Assembly (NCBI GenBank): GCA_934792465.1
Contig: CAKVOK010000032.1
Span: 1 to 38,727 of the forward strand
DNA length: 38,727 bases
Origin: an uncultured Clostridia bacterium
GTDB taxonomy: Bacteria; Bacillota; Clostridia; RUG12999
Reading direction: 5' to 3'
The translations under genes were made by a program, and so were the position numbers. The notes beneath the pieces are model-generated. The model made no database searches, was not told the DNA's origin, and saw only the letters and a list, made by a program, of their open reading frames with translations. Shown here one piece after another: positions 1 to 6,860 of this stretch; positions within the stretch are counted from its first letter, which is position 1, and each line of letters starts with the position of its first letter.

Positions 1-245
1 TTTTCTCCTTTCCATACAAACCCGGTTTCTTCCCATAAAAGTTTTGGAGAAATATAAAAGTTAATTCTCCCATATTTCGAGTTCATATCCTCAATATTGG
101 TCACCAATTGACCATTTCGTGTGGCTTTACCTATAGGCAGCCAGCCTGCTATGATTCCGGCTCTAACCCAAGAGGCGTCTTTGCCAAAAACTCTGGCAGC
201 TACCATAACGGGTACAGAACCATCTGCAAATGTAACTTCTTTCAT
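1..245 (-). CDS. Partial excisionase-like small DNA-binding protein
   Basis: The gene starts at 245 and runs off the left edge still open after 81 codons. The protein begins MKEVTFADGSVPVMVAARVF and continues with a GKDASWVRAGIIAGWLPIGK segment that reads like a recognition helix of the MerR/excisionase type, then a YGRINFYISPKLLWEE stretch. I recall similar short proteins from phages and integrative elements of Clostridia, where they are annotated as excisionase-like; that is recollection, not a search. An AGGAGG ribosome site sits about 9 bases upstream and a promoter at 271–299. It is likely the edge of a mobile element. The start is firm; the function is moderate. Confidence 0.7.
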   Translation of the reverse strand, partial: MKEVTFADGSVPVMVAARVFGKDASWVRAGIIAGWLPIGKATRNGQLVTNIEDMNSKYGRINFYISPKLLWEETGFVWKGE

Positions 246-270
246 CTGCGTTTACCTCCTTTCAACTTCT

Positions 271-299
271 ATTCTAAATTAAGAACCACTGTTTTGTAA
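271..299 (-). promoter_or_regulatory. Promoter of the excisionase-like gene
   Basis: Read on the minus strand, TTACAA at 294–299, a 17-base spacer and TAGAAT at 271–276, followed by the AGGAGG site of the gene starting at 245. Confidence 0.55.
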
Positions 300-318
300 A
301 AACAACTTAGGTGGAAAT

Positions 319-347
319 TTGACAAAACGCAGATTTTAAAATATAAT
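319..347 (+). promoter_or_regulatory. Consensus promoter for the 47-residue ORF
   Basis: TTGACA at 319–324, exactly 17 bases, TATAAT at 342–347: a perfect sigma-A promoter about 50 bases before the small ORF at 399. It diverges from the promoter at 271–299. Confidence 0.8.
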
Positions 348-398
348 ACCGGCTATCAATAGGAGAATTATTTTATAAGAGCTTGGAGGTGATGATTA

Positions 399-542
399 AT
401 GGTTGATAAACATTATACTTCTTATTCAAAGTACTATGAGCCGAAAGAGGAAAATAGTATTTTACCCGAATACTTATTATTCCTGTTAAAGAATAAGAAA
501 TCCCAAAATTACACGAATTACTCAAAATTATATAAGAAGTGA
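399..542 (+). CDS. Small charged/aromatic protein, 47 residues, unknown
   Basis: ATG at 399 follows a GGAGGTGATG ribosome site, a consensus promoter lies at 319–347 and a strong terminator at 551–579, so this is a complete monocistronic unit. The protein starts MVDKHYTSYSKYYEPKEE, has a short hydrophobic centre (LPEYLLFLLKNKK) and ends in a Tyr/Lys-rich tail. I recognise no family. Its place among mobile-element genes suggests an element accessory or regulatory protein, which is inference only. Confidence 0.65.
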   Translation: MVDKHYTSYSKYYEPKEENSILPEYLLFLLKNKKSQNYTNYSKLYKK

Positions 543-550
543 TTCAACCG

Positions 551-579
551 AAGAACCGTGTGGGACGGTTCTTTTTTTT
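551..579 (+). terminator. Rho-independent terminator of the 47-residue ORF
   Basis: AAGAACCGT and ACGGTTCTT form a 9-bp stem with a short loop, followed by an eight-T run. Confidence 0.85.
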
Positions 580-605
580 ACTTCCAAGCCCTTATAAAAT
601 AATTC

Positions 606-642
606 TCAAAAATATAAAAAGAAAGAGCCCTTGTTAGGACTC
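606..642 (-). terminator. Terminator of the DUF6431/51-residue operon
   Basis: On the minus strand GAGTCC/GGGCTC (one G·U pair) form a stem overlapping the stop codon of the 51-residue gene, followed by a T-rich tract. Confidence 0.6.
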
Positions 643-796
643 AATCTTCTAATTTAATACCTATACCTAAAAATCGATGAAGTTCGTCTTTATACACGAA
701 ACCGTTATCAATCACGAATGGTGGTAAACCCACCACCTTCATTCGCTCATTTACAGATTCAATATATTCCTTTGTCCATTTAATTTTTTCTTCCAT
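641..796 (-). CDS. 51-residue protein, unknown, second gene of DUF6431 operon
   Basis: It starts at 796 behind an AAAGGAGT ribosome site that overlaps the stop of the DUF6431 gene (15-base gap), so the two are probably co-transcribed. The protein begins MEEKIKWTKEYIESVNERMK and contains VVGLPPFVIDNGFVYKDELH. It has no cysteines, signal peptide or membrane segment. I do not recognise the family. The tight spacing and the terminator at 606–642 support a real gene. Confidence 0.6.
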   Translation of the reverse strand: MEEKIKWTKEYIESVNERMKVVGLPPFVIDNGFVYKDELHRFLGIGIKLED

Positions 797-811
797 AAGT
801 ATCAACTCCTT

Positions 812-1129
812 TCATAAAAGAGCTTGTAATTTTAGCGAGGCACGCCAACGAATCATTGTCATTTCGCAAGGATAGTCTTCAAACCCCAGTGTTTCCGGCG
901 AAATAATTCCCTCAATAACGCCCAATATAACTTCGGTCTCATATTGCTTGTATGGAAGCAAAAAACTTGGTAATTCTCTATGTAAACACCCGCACTCGGT
1001 ACATTTCAACCGCCTGATTATTACCTTTTTCGTAGCACGCCTTTTCGTACGTACAATCCGTTTAACACTATCATAATACTTTAATTGTCCACCGCATTTG
1101 GGGCAGTTTGATTGATTATTACTAACCAT
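812..1129 (-). CDS. DUF6431-type zinc-ribbon protein
   Basis: A 105-residue protein with two CxxC pairs (CPKCGG near residues 9–14; CTECGC near 43–48) that should form a zinc ribbon, a basic stretch between them (VKRIVRTKRRATKK) and the motif RELPSFLLPYKQYETEV, which matches my memory of the DUF6431 family of Clostridia mobile elements. A GAGG ribosome site lies about 10 bases before the ATG at 1129. It is divergently placed from the tyrosine recombinase at 1226, itself with an N-terminal zinc ribbon, so it may be a recombination accessory or regulator (inference). Confidence 0.7.
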   Translation of the reverse strand: MVSNNQSNCPKCGGQLKYYDSVKRIVRTKRRATKKVIIRRLKCTECGCLHRELPSFLLPYKQYETEVILGVIEGIISPETLGFEDYPCEMTMIRWRASLKLQALL

Positions 1130-1163
1130 ATATAAAAAACCTCGATTTTTTTGAGTGTAGGAG

Positions 1164-1192
1164 TTGACAAATCATATATAATTATATATAAT
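1164..1192 (+). promoter_or_regulatory. Consensus promoter of the tyrosine recombinase
   Basis: TTGACA at 1164–1169, 17 bases, TATAAT at 1187–1192. The -35 abuts the AGTGTAGGAGT repeat at 1154–1164, which could allow recombinase autoregulation. Confidence 0.8.
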
Positions 1193-1225
1193 TATTAATA
1201 ATAAATCAAGAAGGAGTGAATATAA

Positions 1226-2458
1226 ATGTTGATACAATGCCCGGAATGCGAACTTCAGGTCAGTGATAAAGCAATGGCTTGCCCTCATTGTGGTTATCCT
1301 GTGAACCACGGATCTAAACCGAGAAAGCCTCGTAATAAAAATAATAAACGAAGGCGTCTGCCAAATGGATTTGGTCAAATCAGTGAAATTAAGAACCGAA
1401 ATCTAAGAAAACCGTTCAGAGCCATGATTACCGTTGGTAAAAATTCAGTCGGTCGACCAATTTGCAAACCTTTAAAGCCCGAATCATATTTTGAAACTTA
1501 TAATGATGCTTATTCAGCTTTAGTTGAGTATAATAAAAACCCATATGATTTAGATTCGGTTATAACTGTGAAAGACTTGTACAAACGTTGGTCGAAAGAG
1601 CATTTCAAAACACTGAAAACCGCAAATAGCGTATATTCCGTTGAATCTGCTTGGAAATATTGCAGTGCTGTATATTCTATGAAAGTCACAGAGCTACGAG
1701 CAAGACATATAAAAGGTTGTATTGAAGAAGGGGTCGCAACGGTACGAGGTAAAGAACAGCAGCCCAATGCAAATATGAAGAATAAAATTAAGATCTTGTT
1801 TAACCAGATGCTTGATTACGCTGTTGAATATGAACTTGTGGATCGTAACTACGCAAGGACTTTTAATTTATCGGACGAAACAATAAAAGAAATAACTACG
1901 GTTAAAAATGAACATATAGCATTCACGGATTACGAAATGGATTTGCTATGGAATAATTTAACAGAGGATAATTATATTGACCTTATTCTCATACAATGTT
2001 ATTCAGGGTGGCGTCCGCAGGAACTCTGTTTACTTGAAACAAAAAATATAAACATCAATAATTGGACTTTCACCGGTGGTATGAAAACTGATGCCGGAAT
2101 GGACAGAATTGTTCCGATACATTCCCAGATACAGAATCTTGTAAAAAAAAGATACGATAAAGCAGTTATGAATGGAACTCCGTATTTGTTTACATACCCG
2201 CATAAAGGAAAAAATATAAATCTTACTTACAACTATTATTACAAAGAATTTACAAAGATAAAGGAAGAATTGGGGCTCAATCCTGAACATCGTCCGCATG
2301 ATGGCAGAAAACATTTTGTGACTATGGCAAAAAAATATAAAGTTGACGAATATGCCATTAAATATATAGTCGGACATAAAATATCAGATATAACCGAAAA
2401 AATATATACCGAAAGAGAATCCAAATGGTTGCGAGAAGAAATAGAAAAAATAAAATAG
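1226..2458 (+). CDS. Tyrosine recombinase with N-terminal zinc ribbon
   Basis: A 410-residue site-specific integrase. Residues 1–26 form a zinc ribbon (CPEC…CPHCG), followed by a very basic linker (residues 32–45) and an N-terminal core-binding domain. The catalytic domain shows the expected set: Arg263 (GWRPQEL), Lys287, His358-x-x-Arg361 (PHDGRKHF), His384 (VGHK) and nucleophile Tyr394 (EKIYTE). All residues are present, so it is probably active. An AAGGAGTG ribosome site and perfect promoter precede the ATG. Short AGTGTAG motifs lie upstream, just downstream in inverted orientation (2525–2531) and at 3012–3018. Its partner in this region is the divergent DUF6431 gene. Confidence 0.93.
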   Translation: MLIQCPECELQVSDKAMACPHCGYPVNHGSKPRKPRNKNNKRRRLPNGFGQISEIKNRNLRKPFRAMITVGKNSVGRPICKPLKPESYFETYNDAYSALVEYNKNPYDLDSVITVKDLYKRWSKEHFKTLKTANSVYSVESAWKYCSAVYSMKVTELRARHIKGCIEEGVATVRGKEQQPNANMKNKIKILFNQMLDYAVEYELVDRNYARTFNLSDETIKEITTVKNEHIAFTDYEMDLLWNNLTEDNYIDLILIQCYSGWRPQELCLLETKNININNWTFTGGMKTDAGMDRIVPIHSQIQNLVKKRYDKAVMNGTPYLFTYPHKGKNINLTYNYYYKEFTKIKEELGLNPEHRPHDGRKHFVTMAKKYKVDEYAIKYIVGHKISDITEKIYTERESKWLREEIEKIK

Positions 2459-2486
2459 GGTGTAAATATGATGAAAATGCATAATG

Positions 2487-2902
2487 AGAAAATCATACAA
2501 ATGGCGTAATAAATCAAACGGAGTCTACACTTTTTTATTTAGCAATGAAACTTGTAGAATCAGCAATGACAAATTCTTCCATATCAGAACCGCCGCTTCC
2601 TTTGAATGTATACTTTCTTGAAAATAATACCATAACAGTATATTTAGATGACATGCTTGGCTGTTTTCATCAAGCTATAATTTTTCCGATTGGACAGTGG
2701 CGTAAGAAAAAACATGCCGGAAATTATATTAGCAACAATGGTGGAAGAATTATGTTATGCTATTTGGTTGTTACCTGACGGAACTAAAATCGAAGAAAAA
2801 GGTAGAGAGATTTATGAGCAAATCCCTTTGCGTTATTCAGACTCCGAATTTTTAATGAAATCATATGTAAGTCTTGAGGTGATATTTTCAAACCGTGACT
2901 AA
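2487..2902 (+). pseudogene. Eroded coding fragments downstream of the recombinase
   Basis: Two overlapping plus-strand reading frames look protein-like but lack convincing ribosome sites: one open from about 2487 to 2778 (containing LNVYFLENNTITVYLDDMLG) and one ending at 2902 (containing IWLLPDGTKIEEKGREIYEQ). Neither resembles a complete family known to me. The frame change near 2700 and missing starts suggest decayed genes; they could instead be chance ORFs. Confidence 0.35.
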
Positions 2903-2987
2903 CGGATTCTGGTAGAGATGTTTCATCGTTTGCTCCCTCGCGTTCTTTACATATGTCAACAGCTTTGTAAATTTCAGTTTCGTTCAT
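2784..2987 (-). CDS. 67-residue hypothetical protein, possibly truncated
   Basis: Starting at 2987 behind AGAGG, it reads MNETEIYKAVDICKEREGAN and continues to 2784. The first ~30 residues look natural; the remainder overlaps the plus-strand fragment ending at 2902, so the 3' part may be a junction product. The longer upstream extension to 3086 is hydrophobic and has no ribosome site, so I discard it. Function unknown. Confidence 0.4.
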   Translation of the reverse strand: MNETEIYKAVDICKEREGANDETSLPESVSHGLKISPQDLHMISLKIRSLNNAKGFAHKSLYLFLRF

Positions 2988-3217
2988 AACCTTGTCCTCT
3001 TTATATATTAAAGTGTAGGAGTATTGTGTGTAGAAGTGGTATAGGAATAAAATATGAGTTACATACATTTCTATCCTTTTTGCCACTTCTTATCACAACA
3101 CAAATAGCGTAAATACGGGCATTTAGCAGTAATAAAATTTTTAAAAGTTTCTGTTATATATATTTGAAAATTTATTAAAAAACATTTATAAAATAGATTT
3201 TTATCCTAAAAAACAAT

Positions 3218-3436
3218 TCACCGCACTGTCTTATTTATGTACAGCCGTTTCGATTTCAAATAATTTATCAATTCCTCATCATGTATCCCCGATACAAAAT
3301 CATTCCATGACATTTCTTCAAATTCCCTGTCCGTCATGTTAATGGCACACCGGCAGATTTCATCAACCAATTGCAATGCGGCAATAAATGTTGTGTATCG
3401 CAGTGTTCCTCTAAATAACCGAAACTCATTGATTAC
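3218..3436 (-). pseudogene. 5'-truncated gene remnant
   Basis: An open frame without a start codon encodes LFRGTLRYTTFIAALQLVDE, then CRCAINMTDREFEEMSWNDF, and ends YLKSKRLYINKTVR-stop. At 3436 it runs into the antisense of the plus-strand fragment 3419–3493, which encodes a homologous C-terminal tail. I therefore read it as the 3' portion of a gene broken by inversion or deletion. The stretch 3087–3217 to its left is AT-rich and shows nothing recognisable. Confidence 0.5.
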
Positions 3437-3493
3437 CTGAAAGAAAAAAGGCTCTATGTAAATGAAATCACAACAGAAAGCGAGGATATGTAA
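3419..3493 (+). pseudogene. C-terminal remnant fused to the amidotransferase operon
   Basis: In-frame from a stop at 3416–3418, the plus strand reads PKLIDYLKEKRLYVNEITTE and ends with TAA immediately abutting the ATG at 3494. LIDYLKEKRLYVN matches LINYLKSKRLYIN of the oppositely oriented remnant. The junction with the next gene suggests it was once the upstream gene of the amidotransferase operon. Confidence 0.5.
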
Positions 3494-4429
3494 ATGTGCG
3501 GATTATACGGATTTGTGAATTACAGCGGAAATAAAATCAAAAACTTATCCGACTTAACAAATGCATTGGCGGAGCAGTCAGCGGTCAGAGGCACGGACGC
3601 TACCGGGATAGCATACTGCGGCAATACAGGCGTAAAGGTGGTGAAAGAAAGCAAACCGGCATACAAAATCGAATTAAAGCACTCCGATGAAATACGCTCC
3701 CTTATTGGGCATACAAGACATTCCACACAGGGAAGCGAAAAACGAAACTACAACAATCATCCGTTTTGGGGTAAATGCAAAAACACAAAGTTTGCTCTTG
3801 CTCATAACGGAGTTTTAAGTAATGATACGGAGCTTCGAAAAAAGTTTTCCCTGCCGAAAACGAAAATAGAAACCGATTCATACATAGCGGTTCAGCTTAT
3901 CGAAAGCCGCAAATATCTGGATTTTGACAGTATTAAATATATGGCGGAGCGTACCGAGGGCAGTTTCTCTTATTCTATCCTTGATGATAAAAACAACGTC
4001 TGGCTCGTTAAAGGCGACAGTCCGCTGTCAATTCTGCATTTTCCGAAGCTGAAAATATATGTCTATGCCTCAACAGATGAAATACTATATAAAGCATTGA
4101 TTGAGTATAGGCTGCTGTTTGATGTGCTGAAAAAAGGTGAGTTTGAAACGGTAGATATATCCGACGGCGAAATATTGAAAATACGGGCTGACGGCAAAAC
4201 AGAACGAAACAAATTTGAATACAGCTGTTACTTCGGTATGAATTGGTGGGATTACGGCACATATTCGTATAATCCGAAATATGCAAACAATGATTATATT
4301 AACGATTTAAAAAGTATCGCCGTACATTTCGGATATACGCCCGATGACATAGACGTGCTTGTGTCAAACGGCTTCACACCCGAGGAAATCGAAGATTATA
4401 TATACTGCGAATGCGGAGGTGAGATATAG
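3494..4429 (+). CDS. Class II glutamine amidotransferase-like protein
   Basis: A 311-residue protein with the N-terminal-nucleophile glutamine amidotransferase fold. Cys2 follows the initiator Met (MCGLYGFVNY) and is the expected nucleophile after Met removal. RGTDATG (32–38), GHTRHSTQG (72–80), HNGVLSN (104–110) and ETDS (126–129) are glutamine-site and oxyanion motifs. There is no C-terminal isomerase or PRPP domain, so it is neither GlmS nor PurF. The last ~90 residues are a separate small domain ending DYIYCECGGEI. Such stand-alone amidotransferase domains occur in mobile elements of Clostridia; the acceptor substrate is unknown. Two small ORFs follow. Confidence 0.85.
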   Translation: MCGLYGFVNYSGNKIKNLSDLTNALAEQSAVRGTDATGIAYCGNTGVKVVKESKPAYKIELKHSDEIRSLIGHTRHSTQGSEKRNYNNHPFWGKCKNTKFALAHNGVLSNDTELRKKFSLPKTKIETDSYIAVQLIESRKYLDFDSIKYMAERTEGSFSYSILDDKNNVWLVKGDSPLSILHFPKLKIYVYASTDEILYKALIEYRLLFDVLKKGEFETVDISDGEILKIRADGKTERNKFEYSCYFGMNWWDYGTYSYNPKYANNDYINDLKSIAVHFGYTPDDIDVLVSNGFTPEEIEDYIYCECGGEI

Positions 4430-4434
4430 ACAAG

Positions 4435-4518
4435 ATGAGGTATATCAAGCTTGTGCTTGTTGCGCTGATTGAAATACTTGTTGATGTGTGGACAAACAAA
4501 GATGATGACAACGGATAA
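4435..4518 (+). CDS. 27-residue membrane peptide, uncertain
   Basis: MRYIKLVLVALIEILVDVWT followed by an Asp-rich tail gives one membrane helix plus a charged end, superficially like Fst-type toxin peptides. The nearest GGAGG lies about 15 bases away, too far for confident initiation, though the preceding stop at 4429 could allow coupling. I see no antisense promoter. Confidence 0.3.
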   Translation: MRYIKLVLVALIEILVDVWTNKDDDNG

Positions 4519-4535
4519 AATGAAGGATGATGAAT

Positions 4536-4694
4536 ATGTTAAAAACATACGTATGCAATTATGTGATAGACGGAAAGAGATACATCGATACTGTTCAGGC
4601 TCGCAGTCCTATGGAAGCTCAGCGGATTATAAACGGCAAGCTGGCTAATATGGGAAAACGCATATCAATTTTTCAATGGAAAGAAATCCGATGA
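4536..4694 (+). CDS. Small protein, 52 residues, unknown
   Basis: ATG at 4536 follows AAGGATG. The protein starts MLKTYVCNYVIDGKRYIDTV and continues QARSPMEAQRIINGKL, a compact basic fold of the kind seen among small mobile-element proteins. It is the last gene of the amidotransferase operon, before the hairpin at 4747–4798. No recognised family. Confidence 0.55.
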   Translation: MLKTYVCNYVIDGKRYIDTVQARSPMEAQRIINGKLANMGKRISIFQWKEIR

Positions 4695-4746
4695 GGTATC
4701 TGCCGTAAAGCGGTTCCGTTGGGGTATAGCCTAACGGGATATATGA

Positions 4747-4798
4747 AAACTGTCCCATAAGACTTGAATTTTGCCTTATGGGACGGTTCATAATTTTT
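4747..4798. terminator. Bidirectional terminator between convergent genes
   Basis: CTGTCCCATAAG pairs with CTTATGGGACGG over about 12 bp around a 13-base loop, with A and T tracts on both sides. It separates the amidotransferase operon from the convergent antitoxin remnant. Confidence 0.75.
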
Positions 4799-4805
4799 CA
4801 GAACC

Positions 4806-4994
4806 CTATCGGGACGGATGGTTCGGCAAAAGCTTATTCACCAAAGAATTATCGGTTTCAGCATTCGCTTTACCTTTTTCATATTTAAGAGCTTCCTCCA
4901 GCCCTGCCATAATTCCGTCAAACAAGTTAATATTTTTAAAATTATCATCAATTTGTTCCGCCGATAATGATGATTTAAATGTTAAATCAGCCAT
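4806..4994 (-). pseudogene. HigA-like antitoxin gene with HTH deleted
   Basis: The 62-residue product starts MADLTFKSSLSAEQIDDNFK, continues to MAGLEEALKYEKGKANAE and then jumps to DNSLVNKLLPN. In the XRE/HigA-type antitoxins I know, the first segment is the N-terminal arm and a (D)xSLVNKL string is the extreme C-terminus, with a ~60–70-residue helix-turn-helix between them that is missing here. The simplest reading is an internal in-frame deletion that removed the DNA-binding domain. I take the ATG at 4994 rather than an upstream GTG at 5003. The promoter and palindromic operator upstream remain perfect. No RelE-like toxin gene lies next to it. Confidence 0.65.
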
Positions 4995-5029
4995 ATATCT
5001 CACTTCTCTTTTGTAATGGTTACACTATT

Positions 5030-5058
5030 ATTATATACGATAAAATCGTATATGTCAA
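5030..5058 (-). promoter_or_regulatory. Antitoxin promoter with palindromic operator in the spacer
   Basis: On the minus strand TTGACA (5053–5058), 17 bases, TATAAT (5030–5035). The spacer is the perfect inverted repeat TATACGA-TAAAA-TCGTATA (5034–5052), a typical autoregulatory antitoxin operator. Confidence 0.8.
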
Positions 5059-5108
5059 GTATTTTTCAAAATAAATTTGCAAGAATTGATTTTCAATTGT
5101 GATATGAT

Positions 5109-5132
5109 TTTATCAAGACTGCTGTGCTTTGC
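5109..5132 (-). pseudogene. Remnant of a second rep-like gene end (24-bp exact repeat)
   Basis: Bases 5109–5132 match 5535–5558 exactly over 24 bp. Both encode AKHSSLDK in the same frame and strand, and the neighbouring residues are weakly similar. The copy at 5535 lies inside the Rep-like gene; the one here is followed by about 30 codons of unrelated frame. I read it as a scrap of a paralogous gene. Nothing else is seen in 5059–5378. Confidence 0.45.
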
Positions 5133-5378
5133 CGATATTTTATCCGGGCAAGTTTCAGCTAAAGCGTGACAGGTATGACGGGGCAATGTATAACTTTCCG
5201 TTTTTCAAAATTTAATATATTAAAAGTTTACATCAACCCTACATCCTGTCATACTTACCATTATCGCGAACAACTCACATTCTGTGTAAATTTCAGATTT
5301 TTCCTGATATAGCGGGCGGCAAATGCCGCCTGTTTCCCTATTTATTTTTTTGAAATAAAACCCAAACAAATCGGCATT

Positions 5379-6431
5379 TCAATATGCCTTTAACGCAAGC
5401 TTAAGCGGATTACCCGCATATTTAATCACACTGCGGCGAGGAATTATAACCGGACTTATGCCAAGTTCATCAAATTTTTTCAAGACTTTTTGCGTTTTAT
5501 CATCACCGTACCTTTCATTCATTTCCGAAACCGCTTTATCAAGACTGCTGTGCTTTGCTGAATACTCGGCAAGTTCTGTCATAAGTTTTTTTGTGTTTGT
5601 TTTGAAACTTGACTTCTCTATGCTTCTTTTAACAGCGTCCAGCCTATAAAAGTCCCCTGTACCGCAAAACAGATTTGAATACTTCTCGAAAATTTCCCTG
5701 CCTATTTTATTGCTAATATACAAAAATTCATTAACATCTTTTATCATATATTTTTTATAGAGTCGTTTTACTTTTTTGTTCTTGCACTGTATTTCAATGC
5801 GAAGTATTTTGTTAAGCTGTTCAACATCTCTCATCGGCAAATTTTGCTCCGACATTTCCCGAAATTTATTATAGTACGTTATATTCACTCCGTTTTCGCC
5901 TATATATGTAAGCCCGTTCTTTGACAGAGTTTTTCTCTTTGCTATCGGATTATCATATTTTTGAAGAGAATATTTTTTCAGTGTCAATCCTCTTTTTAAT
6001 ATTTCAATATATGCCTTAACCTCTTCCTGTCCGTTAAGAAACACATTTGTACAAAAGTCTATTCTGTTCAGTTTCATACTTTCTACCGACGGCAGTGCCA
6101 TATTAAATTTACTCTCTATAAGCTCATCAATTCTATTGAGCATATCCTTAGCTTCCGAGCTTTCAAAAAGCCCGATATAATCATTATCGTTCATAACCCT
6201 TCTCGGATTTATTTTGTAATATAACATTTCATGCGTATAGCCGTTTTTTTTAATATTTCTGATTTTTATAATTATTCCGTTATCTCTTAATTTTTCACAT
6301 ACCCACGTATCAGCATATTCTTTTTTATCTTTATAAAATTTGCCTCCCGGTTTAGATAACGATTCAAATATTTCCATCGACCGTGTTACATCACGTATTT
6401 TATATTTAAGTTCAAATGTGTGAAAACTCAT
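5379..6431 (-). CDS. Plasmid/phage replication initiator-like protein
   Basis: A 350-residue protein starting at 6431 (MSFHTFELKYKIRDVTRSME) behind GGAAAGGAG. The upstream 21-codon extension has no ribosome site. Central residues KLNRIDFCTNVFLNGQEEVK and later YIGENGVNITYYNKF and LRIEIQCKNKKVK recall phage/plasmid rolling-circle initiator families (phage X/II-type Rep), where an RxDxC-like strand precedes the catalytic region; I cannot prove a nickase tyrosine. The C-terminus is basic. It sits among mobile-element genes, alone on its strand. Confident as a gene, tentative as Rep. Confidence 0.5.
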   Translation of the reverse strand: MSFHTFELKYKIRDVTRSMEIFESLSKPGGKFYKDKKEYADTWVCEKLRDNGIIIKIRNIKKNGYTHEMLYYKINPRRVMNDNDYIGLFESSEAKDMLNRIDELIESKFNMALPSVESMKLNRIDFCTNVFLNGQEEVKAYIEILKRGLTLKKYSLQKYDNPIAKRKTLSKNGLTYIGENGVNITYYNKFREMSEQNLPMRDVEQLNKILRIEIQCKNKKVKRLYKKYMIKDVNEFLYISNKIGREIFEKYSNLFCGTGDFYRLDAVKRSIEKSSFKTNTKKLMTELAEYSAKHSSLDKAVSEMNERYGDDKTQKVLKKFDELGISPVIIPRRSVIKYAGNPLKLALKAY

Positions 6432-6860
6432 TTTATTTCTCCTTTCCGTTACCGCAAAATCGGTAACATTAAATTTAAGTTTATTATTATACAAATGTTA
6501 TGTATCAGATAATATTTTATATGATTATATAAGAAATATTGTAATATACAAGTATTATATAAACATACATATATATCTGCTAATATAGTCCGATAAAAGA
6601 TGATACACCATATAACATTCGTATAATATATAACAAATCCTAAAAACCGGTATATAAAGACCTTTTGAAATTGTTCGGCAATCATTGTAATAAAAAAATA
6701 AGTATGAGGTTATTTGCCGTTTATTTTTAAATATTATACTTTTCTGTTAAACTTGTACGAATTTTTACATTTAGAATTATTTAATTTTAATCTTGAATTT
6801 ACATTCTTAATAATATATACTAAAAATACAAATATCTTATTGAGAAAGGATGAATCAATT
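6432..6860. other. AT-rich intergenic region
   Basis: Very AT-rich, with many ATATAT tracts between two divergent genes and an AGAAAGGATG ribosome site at its right end. Promoters for both genes are probably here, but there are too many TATA-like matches to pick one. If 5379–6431 is a true Rep, a replication origin could lie here; I see no clear iterons. Confidence 0.4.

Noticed and set aside
108..299. 63-codon plus-strand ORF at the left edge
   Set aside because: Antisense of the excisionase-like gene, which has a ribosome site and recognisable sequence.
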